In this document: one piece after another, positions 41,501-53,500 of the stretch | Numbering within the stretch: the stretch's first letter is position 1 | Layout: every line of letters begins with the position of its first letter | NCBI GenBank assembly: GCA_037013685.1 | Contig: CM072884.1 | Location: 110,090,048 to 110,154,047 of the forward strand | Direction: 5' to 3' | Length of the DNA stretch: 64,000 bases | DNA from: Acridotheres tristis | Taxonomy: Eukaryota; Chordata; Aves; Passeriformes; Sturnidae | Translations under genes and position numbers: made by a program | The notes under the pieces: generated by a model | Told to the model about the DNA's origin: nothing | Seen by the model: the letters and a program-made list of their open reading frames with translations, nothing else | The model's database searches: none

Positions 41501-44500
41501 CAGGTTTGTAGGAACATGATGTAACTATGGGGAAAAAAAGACACAGGGAGAAAAGATGAGAAGTAATAAAACCAGTTCTAAATCACATTTCCCAAAGGGG
41601 AGAAAAAAAGTTAAATCTCCTCTTTAACTTTCATAAAGGAACTGCAGCAATTCTGAATAAAGCCCACTGACTTCTCACTTGCATTTGTCATAGGTACAGC
41701 CCTTCAGAAAGTCAAGATTAAATGCCAGCATTTAAAAGCACTTTATTGTCCTCAAGGATTTATTTGGAAACAAATTTCAGATGGGTAAATCAGAGCCAAG
41801 ATGAATTCAGGGAAATGAAGCACAGCCCAGGAAACCAGAGAATAAAGAGAAAGAACCACACGCTCAAGGCTCTGTGCCTGACTCTCCATCTGTGGTTTTG
41901 GACAACTCAATGAAATCAGATTACTCACCACTACAAACTCTGGGGAAATATTGGGCTCACGACCACACTGCAAATAAACAGTAGATCAAATTCATCCGAG
42001 ACAGTGACATCATACAGAGAGGACTGCAATCTCTGAATCTTAATATAAACCCTAAGTCCTTCCCTCCTGCTGAGCATTTATTTCAGTGGTGCTTAAATTT
42101 AACTGGCCTCATTCTCCCACAATGAGATTTAGTTTTTAGCACCAGCCAGCAGAGCTGCCTGCACCTACCAGGACATCTGGCCAAAATTACCTGCCACAGC
42201 CTTATGAGAAGAGCAAGTGTGTATGTTTAATGCCTCAAAAAAAAAAAAAAATTTCTAATTATTTGCAAAAGCACACAAGATTGTTCAGGCTGTTATGAGA
42301 ATGACAGGACAAAAAGAAAAATAAAGGACAGCAAATATTTTACAGCTGCCAATTTCCTTGTACAACAGAGATGAAATTTTTTTTCCTACTTTATTACATG
42401 AACCTCCCTTCAATTAGCACTCACTTTTCTTTACAGTCAGAAACTGTCATCACCACATCTACATGTGGACACTTTGAATTCTTACCCAATTAATTTCCTC
42501 AATTTCTAAGGCCACCTTTCTGTGGTGAAGAGAAGCTGTGAGCCCCTTCCATAAGGGTTTAGAATCCTTGCAGACCACTCAGGATTGAAGTATTAGAGCA
42601 GTTCCAATGACAAAGCTCCCCAGGACAAGGCAAATCTCAATCTGAGAAGGGCCCAAGGCAAGTGGGGAAGCCTTGTTATAAACTCCTCCCAGATTTCCAG
42701 ATGTGAAATGGGAATAGGGAAGGAAGAAGTGATGCCTTTTGCTCTGCAGAGTGAGGTTTCCAGGGAAACAGAAGGTCAAATGCATCCCACACAGTGAGAG
42801 TGAGCCTGAAGCAGTGACCCTGCTGCTATACTAGTAAAGACTGAATAAAACACTCCTCCTCTTCTGCAACAGGGGGAAACAGCTCCTAAAATACAAAACT
42901 TTTGTTAAAATTACCATGGTAAAGAGATACTCCATGTCAGAATTTTCCATAGCAGCTCACTGAGACATAGGAGCAACATACTGTGCAGAGATTTTTAGTT
43001 ATGCTTTCCTGTTAAAGTGTATTTGAAACAAATATTTATTTCCATAAGGCTTAAATGGATATTTTGTAAAAATGATGCTCTGAACTACATACATTTTCCC
43101 CAAGGAAAATGGGACTCTGAACAGCAGGCAATGAGAGGCACTTAAAATACTCTCACACTTTACAGAAGTTATTTCTAAGGAATGAAAGAGAAATAAATGA
43201 AAAATACAGAGTGTAGTGTGAGCCCACCTTGTCTCACAAGATAAAGTAAGAATAGGAGTTCCACAGACCATCAAAAGCATTCAAAAGCTTTATCAGAAGT
43301 GCTTCATATGAAGAGATAAAAACCATTAACTGGTAAAGAAGAGAACACAGACTAGTTGCCTTCAGTCCTTATTCAAGAGCATTTAAAATGTAAAACTCCA
43401 CTGATCTGAAAACATTAGGTGGCAAAAAAAGAGCAATCAACTCTGTACAATCAACCTGTGAGACTGGCAAGGAAAATGCAGAGTCCACATGAATCCACAT
43501 GTACAGACAATTTCCATGTGGGATTCCCCTGGGACATTTACCAACAGCCCTGATTTGCCCTCAGACATGGGAAACCTCATGGCCTGCTCTGCCAATCCTC
43601 TTTGCTATCCCAAAAAAAAATACTTGGAAACGTGGCAGACCTGATGGCCCAAGGGCTCCTGGGAGCCTGGAGCAAGAACTGCTCCAGGTTTTGGATGCAG
43701 TAGAGACAAACACAGAGCAGAGTCTTGGGGAACATGAACCAAGATCAAGCAGTGAGCACAATCCTGAACAAGCTAAGAATGACACTCTCTTACTGGAGGT
43801 TAAACACAGCTGCTCTTCCTCATGCTCTCTCTGTTGCCTTTCCTTGCTTTTTACTTTTCTCCAATTCCATTTGGATTGCCTTCCTCCTCTTGGGTTCACA
43901 GCCTCACGAGGCAGAAAAGGAATCATCTCACACAGTAACTCGGGATTTCCTAGGGGAATCTTTCCACCACTGACACAACTTTCTAGAATACTTAATTCTG
44001 AGCACACAAAATATCCCATGAAGATGCTCAGAAAGACTGAAGAAAAGTAAGAAAACTCAAGAAAAAAGCAAAAAAAAAGAGAGATGAACAGTTTTTACTT
44101 GGTTTACTGTAAGATCAACTGTTCCAAGGCTTTAGTTAAAACAAATTAATTCATCTCTTGATTCATTTATTTTATAAGCTCCTGGTTTAGCAGTGAAGCA
44201 CACAAGACCAATCATTGCCTCAAGCACAGGATCAGTTACAACAGCCTGGCACAAAGAGCCACACAGACAATCTGATTCACAGAACCACCTTAATAAAAGT
44301 GCCTATTAAGAGGCAAAAATCAAAAGGAAATGCATTTACTTACACTGGATGGTGTGCAGGAGCAACTGACATCTTTAGGATCTGAAATAAAATACCACAC
44401 ATAGCTAATAGTGAAAATAAGCCTAGGAAAGATCTCTTAAAACACTTTCAAATAGAGAAACTTACTGACAATAAACTGACAGTACAGATAAAAAGTGCTA

Positions 44501-47500
44501 CTCTTTTTTGGCAGTCCAGCTAGTTACAGAATTCTAGTTATATCTGCCAAAACGTACTTCTGGGACAGGACAGTTACAGTAAAACAAGCATTTGCACCTC
44601 TGAGTCTGGTTAGGGACAGGATGGGGCATTCCCCTTTAATTAAAAGTGTCAAAACCTGCTCCATCAGCTGTAATTCCCAGCACAGAGGACGGATGGCAGC
44701 ACAGAATGTGCAGCCAGGTGGGACCTTCTGCTCCATACACTGAAACCATGATCAGCACAGGGAGCTGATGACAGCACAGTGCTGAATGCTGAATTCTCTG
44801 TCAGAAGGCCACAAACCAGGTGAGGAACCGCTAAAGGGGCTTAGCCCAGAGAAAAGGAGGCTCAGGGGTGTTTTATTTCTCTCTGTAATTCCCTGCCAGG
44901 ACGGGCAGGGAGGGGGGTCGGGCTCTGCGCCAGGGAACAGGGACAGGAGGAGAGGGAATGGCCTCAGGCTGGACAGCAGCAGGAATTTCTTCACTCAAAG
45001 GGTTCTTAAATACTGGAAAGGGCTGCCCAGGGATGTGGTAGAGTCCCCATGGAGGTGTCCAAGGAAGGCTTGGACGTGGCACTCAGTGCTCTGGGCTGGG
45101 GACAAGGTGGGCATTGGGCACAGCTGGACTGGATGACCTTGAAGGGCTTTTCCAACCTCAGTGATTCTGACTGGATAAGCTCTCTGAGGGCACACAGGCT
45201 CTTCTCCACCAAATGTTCTGAGAAGAAGCTCTCTAAGTACGGCTTGAGGAATGTGAGCCCTCCGTGGCTGTGTCCCAGGGAAGCACTCACGTTCAATAAG
45301 GAACAGGAAACAAACAACCCCCATGACAGCCACGACGACCCCAGGCACCACAAAGGAGAGGCCCCAGCATGTGGACACCCAGTAAGCAGCAATCAAGGAT
45401 CCCAAAATATTTCCCACTGAAGTGTGCGAATTCCAGACTCCCATGATCAAACCTCTCCTGCATTAAAAAAAAAAAAAAACAAAAAAAACCACACAAACCC
45501 ACATTCATTACAAGCATTAATCTCTTGAGAGAAGTGTATCAAAATGGCTGTGCATCTGTGGTGTCAGTGAAATATATCTATGGTTCTTTAACTGATCATT
45601 TATTTATGCTACAATCTCCATCTGGCAATTTAAAGGCACCAAAATATTAATAAAAGTGTTGTAAATACTCTCTGCATGACAGAATTTATCCTGCACTTAC
45701 TGGCATTCAAAAACACCACTAGGGCTTGCTATTTCTGGATAGTTCCTTTAATTAAAACAATTATACTGATGTTGCATAGCATGTGGACACCAAGTTTGAT
45801 GCTTTTGTAATTAAAAATCTTCCTGCAAACACTTTGCACTGATAACCTGATGCTTGCAGGACATGTCAGACTTGTCATGCAGAAGAAAAGAAACTGTACA
45901 GGCTATGTGGAGCAAATTCAGTATTTTCTGATCCCATTCTGGACTTGCTGGGCTCTGGCAGAAGATGACAGCTGCACAAGCTTGGCTAAGACACACATCA
46001 GGTTCCTGCCTGCCTGGAAATCCCAGATTAGAGCTGCTGCACATCAGCTCCATCTGAGCTAAGGTAAAGCACAAAAATCCCACTGAAGTCATGACAGCAG
46101 GGATTTTTTTTCCCCCTTTTAAGTCATGGGAAAACTGCCTTGCCCTCAGTAAGATTTTACCTGGAGCAGCCTAATTTGAACAAGCCCAAATCTTTTCCAT
46201 GGCCTGAAGACAAGATCTAAGAAGTCTGCTCATGCTTCATGGAATTACAGCAGAATGAAAATAAAGAGCAGGTCACTGACATTTAAATCAGAGCCCTACT
46301 CACCAGGCCACTCTGTGGCATCCTAAAAGTAAAGGATGTTGCTTTTGCACAAAGCAAAGTCTGAATAATTGTATTTATTTTGCACAGACATCCCAGTCTT
46401 GCTCAATATTATATGACAGTTACAATTCTCTGCATTTCCTAATGGGAAATTAGTTTGAGGCTACGTCTTTTTAACTATCCTGTGGTTTATATAAAAATCA
46501 AATACTGAATTTCAGTACATCCTTCTCTGGAACTGATTAACAATAATGCTCTACATATACCAAGGATGGTACCACAGTAGCATTATGATATGCTACATGC
46601 ATCAATTATTATCAGAGCCAATGGGTTTAGCATGCAGCTCTTGCAAAATTTATGGAAAATTACTGTATGGTGTGACAACATAAACATCATGAGTGATCTC
46701 TGGGCAGGATTAAGGTAAAAAAACCCAAGCAGATGATTTAAAGAAGGTGATAAAAGAAAGGTTAAATCAGTTGCCATATGTATTTTGTCTTCTAAATTAA
46801 ATTTTCAAGTTTATCTAAGTGTTAGAAAAAAGGAATTGCACAATGGTATTTTTTACAGTTACACCCTGAAAACTGTTTTGAAACAAACGAAAACAGGAAA
46901 TTTCACATTAAAACAGCATAACAGCCTTTACTAAGAGTAGTTTTAGACTGTTTATATTTGCAATAATTATTCGAATACAATTCTGAAATAATTCATCTGA
47001 AAAAGAGCTACCACAGCTAACACTGCCTTGACATGAGGGAGACGGTTCCAAACCCACATAAAAATTAAGCAGCATAACAAAGGAAGCTCCTCTCAAAACT
47101 GCAACTGCTTTGTTTCACCTCCAAAAAAAAAAAAAACCCACAGAAACCTAAGAAAGGTATTTAAATAGAGTATAATATCACAGCCCAAAATGTACTGATC
47201 TGTACTTCCAAACCTTTGGATTATGAATCATTTACCTTCCTTTTCCAAACCAGTTGCCAATACATGTAACGACACTCGGCCAACCAGTGGTTTGCACCAA
47301 CCCATTAGCTATCTGAAAGTATATTAAAAAAAAAAATAAATTAACATTCCCTGTCATAAATCAGGTTCCTACACAATTCCTGCTGAGTGCTGCATTACGA
47401 AAAGGAAGTCTACAGAAATGCTTTGAATTTAGAAATTTAGTGGGGGATTTGGAAAGCATTTTTTTCCCCTAGGAATAAACAAGTTACAAAGTTTTGTAAA

Positions 47501-50500
47501 GATTCTTCCCTCTACCTACATCTCTATAATTAGTTTGTGATTTAAATCACAGAATGCTGTAATTCAGTCATATGTTTACCAAAAATCACACTGCTCTGAG
47601 CTGAACAGAGAAGTGAATTCCCCACACACAAGCAGCAGCATAACACTTATCTCAAGTTGAGCATATGGCAAAGCATGTTTGCAATCAAATAAAGCAGAAA
47701 AAAGACAACTTTACGGGAGACTGGGCAACTTTAAAATGCTTAACAGACATCTGTAAATAAACTGAGAGAAGGATTTAATTTAGTATATCCAGGGTGAAGT
47801 AAGAACTATTTCAGCCACCACAATGCACAGAACTTTAACTGATCTCAACTCCTATAAAGCTCCCTCACTACAATTGCACCATAACCCAAATAGCACAATA
47901 TAAAACCTCACGTGCACAACAAACATTTGAACATGCAACAAAAACCAACCTCACTCTACCCAACAAAAACCAATGGGGCTGGTGGTGTGAGACCAGCCTT
48001 GAGTTACAGGGCTCACTGACCACACCCCACAGGGCAGAGACAGTTCAGCCCTAAAGGAGGCATTTCCTGTCCTGGAAAACACCTGGTCCCAGAGGGCTGG
48101 GGCAATGGCAGGTTATTGGTGACAGGGGTACAGAAGTGCTGTGCCCAGGTTAGTATCTCTGCATTCCACCTTGCTCACTGCCATGCAGACGTGCCAGAGG
48201 TGGGAGTGTTACTGCAACAATACAGAAAGCAGCAGTGCAAGGTGCAGACCTGTCCAAAATGGCCCCAGGGCCAATCCTACTCTGCTCCTGACCTAAATTC
48301 CATTTCAGGCCAACGGTAAAAATTCTTGTGAACCTGATCAGAGCTCTGAAAAATCTCCCACAGTGAATCTCGTTACATAAGCTGCCTGTTCCCAGCCACA
48401 CCAGTGTGGGAGACTGCTCATCATTAGCAGTGTAAATGGAATTTTCCTGCAGAGAAAGCCAAGATGTGTCACTCAGGTCTTGACAGACCAACAGAAGTGA
48501 ACATGCTTCTTTTAAATCTCACCCTCATTTAAGCCTGAAAAGATTTGATCTCTGATTTGACACAGAGTGAAACACATTAATTTGCTTTCAAAGATTTCTT
48601 TCACTAAAAAAAAAACAAACCCCACCATTTTTCAAAAATAAAGCCTGGGGGTATCCACTCTATCACTTCTGCCTGTCATCAACAAGATATTCCAGCATTT
48701 ACATCCTCCCACCCAACCACCATCACCGTGTGCAAGTGAAAAACCCCCAGTATTACCCTAAACAGCACCATGGGAGGAACTCTGAGTGTCTAAATTAACT
48801 CTGTGCCTACCTGGGCCATTATGTAAAACCACAGATTATGCACATTATAGAAATAACCCAATCCAAACATGGCAGTGAAGAGGCCACTGGCGAGCATCCC
48901 CCCTGTCAGATAGTACCGGATGGGCAGCCGCTCTCCGATGAGTCCACTTGGAATAGGGCAGGAAATAAAGAGAAAAGCCATAATTAAAAATGGACATCAC
49001 ACCCCAAAAGCGTTCACAAATGAAGAATATTTTGTGTTGTTTAATTCTGGTTGAGGAGAAACTCTGCTGGTAACTGCTAGTTGTCTTTGCAGCAGCAAAA
49101 GAGCAATTCTTAGCACTTGATGGGAAGAAAAAAAAGCCCCAGCAGAACATTTCAAGTTTATTAATTGCTAAGTTCTGACATCTGCACAACCATCTTTCAG
49201 GGAGACACTCATCTGGAGCACATTCAAAGTCATTTACTTACAGAGTCATTTTTCAAATTATGTGTCTCCAGCCATTTGAAGTGAGACTTGTCTCCCTTGC
49301 TAACGATTCAAGTCATGAAGGCCTGGCTTTAGCCAATAACAAGAAGAATCTCCAAAGAGCAGCTAAGACTGCACACTTCAGGATGGGTTTGGTATTATTT
49401 TTAGAAGGTTCTGATCCCATTCTTTGACTAAAGAAAGCCAGGACAATCATTTTAACCCAACAAGTGCAATTTGTAGACTGACTGGAGATTGATTGACTGA
49501 TTTACAATCTAGATGAAAAAAAGACAAGCTAGACTTAAATCTAGAAAATATTCCTGCACAAGGCAGTCAAGATTGGTGCAGGTAAAAAGCTTCCTATGTA
49601 TCAGAGATTGATATCGCTGGGGCTCAGAATCATGTTGGTATTTCTCCCCTCAGCAATCAATTTCTCACTCTCCATCTGAAACTGCAGTAACAAAGCACAA
49701 TAACCCAGAAGTCACACAGCCTCATAAATAAACAGTAAAGAGAGTGGGGTTTTACCTTAAATACATTCCAACTGCATATGCACACAAAAATGAGTAATCC
49801 AGTGCTCCCAGTAGCTGTTTGTAGTTGCTCTTATCTAAGAATAATTTTCAAAACAAATTATCACTTTAAATGTATTAATTACTTCCCAACCATTTTTACA
49901 TATAACAAGAAAAATGTCAGGGAATGTGCACTGACATTCAATTTTCAATAGACACATCTAGATTTCAGTAAACATTTTACCAGTGTTTTATTTAACAAAA
50001 AAACCCAAAAAAAAACCCCATCTGCCTCCAACATATTAGGAAAATATTGCAGGCCCATTCCTAAACTCTACCTTATTTAAAACAGCATTTTGGAAGAGAA
50101 GAAACATCAGTTATTACCAAGGTGCCCTTTTCTTCTAAGGCCTTAGGCAAAAGAAAATCCAAAAATCCAATTTAACAGACTTGATTAAAAGTGGTAAGAT
50201 TTGAAAAAGCATGAGGTCCTAACAGCCAAAATGGCTAAAAAAAGAAAAATCCATCATCATAGAGGCTTTTAAACAATCAGCTTAATATCTTGGGGTTTTT
50301 TTCTTTTAATGGATAAAGCCTTTTACATTTCATTTTCCAACTATTCACAAAGCACAGAGAAGTTCTGCTTAAAAAAACCCCACAGTTGTGCCCTGTAGAG
50401 AACAGCCATCATCACACCTCAGTGGGAACTGCAGACAGGATGGAGGGAGAAAAGGGGCTCCACCCTGATGGAAACACCAAGTCAACTCTCAAGGGACCTG

Positions 50501-53500
50501 AGCTCATAGCAAGTCAGTTTGTGTATTTATTTGCAAAAAATTGCAACAATTGCTATTGGCTTTGAGCACAAAGTCACAGATATTAAAACAAATTCCTTCC
50601 TTCAGTGTCACTCCCAGCTTTGCCAGAAAAACACCTGAAAGAACAAGCCTAGAGTGCCATTCCAAGGGGGCAGCTTGGCAATAACATCCATGGGAAAAGG
50701 AGGAATTTGGACTGAGAAGTCTCCATTAAAAAGTCAATCAATATTTCAGACAAACAAACTCAATCCTCTCTTGGTCCAGGGACAAGAAACACTTCCCAGC
50801 TTTAAGTGCATCACACCTGGGGGATTGAATTTTTTCAGCAGACCCTGCAGCAGGAGCTAATACACTGGATTTTGCCCACAGAAACCCCAGAGCTCAGATC
50901 TTTAATTATATTTGAAGAGAGTAGGACTTTTTTTTTAATTGCTAATTAAAGACTAATTAGAATGTATGGCTACACAGACTGGGGTAGACTGGCACAATGA
51001 ACAGACTAATCTGTTTCACTGATGTTTCTGGCAGCAATAAGTGTCAAGGAGTGATTCAAAGTCTCATTTGAAGTCAAATACTATTAAATTAAAATTTAAT
51101 TGTTCAGCAGGCAAATATTTTTTTTCTATTCAAGTGAAAGGCCAGGTTCATAAACTATCCAGTAAGTTGTCAAGTCTCTCCTGCAATAAAGTCTCCTCTT
51201 TTTCTTCATTAAAATGTAGAGAGAAGAATTCCTTCAGGCAGATAAGGACTCTGCAAAGTTCCAATTTAGATAAGCACCAAGTAATTTCACTTAAAAGATC
51301 GCTTAAATTAAACAAGCAGAAAATGATAATGATGCATTTTGTTCTTCAACCTTTTTTCCTAAATAGACATGCTAAAGACAAAAACCATTTTCTGACTGAA
51401 AACTGATCTACTGAAACCATCTCTTAGCTATAACAAGTAAAATATCACTTAGTTAAGTGACTTTTAGTGGCAAAAAATCATAAGGTAAGTCATAACTTCA
51501 CGTTCTGTGGAGAAATCAGTGAGGACATGGAAAACAAAACACCCCTTTCATGAACATCTCTCACATGTGAAGAAATAACTAGAAGCAAATAATCTAATTA
51601 TGAGTATCAGCTCATTATAAGGAAAGAAAAATACAAAACCAAAAAAAACAAGCCTTACCAAATGGCTCCCATCCACACTGAGAGGCATTAAATGGCTTTT
51701 TGACAGGCTGGATCTGGGCAGCATATTCTTTGTAGGAGTCAAGTTCAACTTGACTTGCACAATGCTTATGTAGCTCTCCCTGGAACAGAAAGGACATTCG
51801 AAAATGGAAAATTCACCTGCAAATTTGGGATTCATAACTCTCCTACAGCAAGAAATTCAATTCTAGCTTTATATGTAGCTGTGTCAAACCTACCAAAATC
51901 AGTAAAATTGTTGGCCCTTATGTGCTGGTTTTGCACATATGACATTTAGTGACATTAATTGCTTGGTATTTTGCTGGGTGAAGTCACCATTACATGCAAG
52001 AGTAATGACATGGTTAGAAAAACCCTTCTACAGTGAACTGGTGATTCTGACAGTGAAAAATCTTTGAAATCCTGCAGTAACATCAAGTACTTTGCCCACT
52101 GCTACTCCTCAGTTTTATGCAATGCAGCACTGAGAGATTTGGGTTGTGTTTGGCAAGTTGCAAACACTGAAGATTGAAGTAACAAACCCAGAATTAGAGA
52201 ATTTGTGTCATCAGCTTCACTGGGAACAGCTACAAGGGTACAGACAATGATGACCACAATGTTCAGCAATACTGGGAACACTCTTGTAAATGCCAGTGGA
52301 ATGTTCAACTCATCAGTTATGAGAAACTTTTTTCAACCATAAGAATGTAAACCTCTCAAGTAGCTCTAGTTAGATTAATTCACATCAATTAAGTGTAGGC
52401 ACAGCTGTTTCCAGCCCAAACCCCAGACTTATATGCAATGTTCTAGGTGTGGTCTCACTAAAGTTTATCTAGCAAATATCACTGTGTGCCAGCTTTATCA
52501 GTCTTTCATCTTGAAGGCATTTCAGGTTAAAGTTTAACCCTGTCTTTCACAAGAGGAAATACTGAAAATGACAACATCCTTGTCTGACAGGAGCAGGAGG
52601 ATGTTTAAACAAGGACACCACCTCTCTTACCTTCACTATACTGATAGGTTTCCTTGAGAGATGGAAGCTGGCATACAGCAGGAAAGTGAGAGAGAAAATG
52701 AAAGCTCTATACCTATGATATAAAAGAAAAAAAAAATTGAAAATTATTTTATTTAGATTTTATTTGAGCACCGAGTTACACAAAACCACTACACAATTCA
52801 TTGATAATTTTGGAATAGTGGAAGACAACTTTTTTGTGTTTTCCAGCACTGAAGAACCACTCTCCCAGTTATGGAGCTTCCCATCTGCTCTGATGTGGCT
52901 TTGGGAGGGAGCCTGGTGGCACAGGGAAAGGCAGGACAACGTGGCAGCATCCTGAGCCCACAGAGCTGACCTGCCTGGAGTGCAACCCTCCTTTGGGGGC
53001 CATTAAATATGAGCTCAAATTATTAAATATCAGCTGAACACACAGCTAGATTCCACACCTCCCTGTCTCATTGGGTTTTGTGGTATTGCTAGAACATAAG
53101 TGATGGCTCTCTTAATTGTCAGTTTGGGCAATTCTTTCTTTTCTTACTGCTTTTAGGATTTTACCTTACTTTTGCCTTCCTCTAACAATAGAAATCAGTC
53201 ATTTCTAGATATGGACAAAGGGACTGACACTGGAGCACAGGAACAGAATTGAGCAGCTTTGGGATTGGGCAGGAATTCTCCTTTGTGTCTCACTGGGATC
53301 CTTGGGTCTTTCTCTACAGTTCAGCTGAATTAAAAGAGCATCTTAATTTCATTATCACTGCAAACATAAAACAAAGATAATAATCTGATCTATTTTATTC
53401 CCTATCTGTAGTATCAGTTGTTCAAGGAGAGCATCTTGTGGATTTGTGCTTTTAAAAGTACCCAAAGTGTGTCTGCTGGCTCCTTCTAGCCTTGATCTTA

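Noticed and set aside
43499..44050. 183-codon plus-strand frame with a 152-codon opposite-strand frame in an SLC37A1 intron
   Set aside because: No recognisable domain, and mutually overlapping antisense frames suggest chance.
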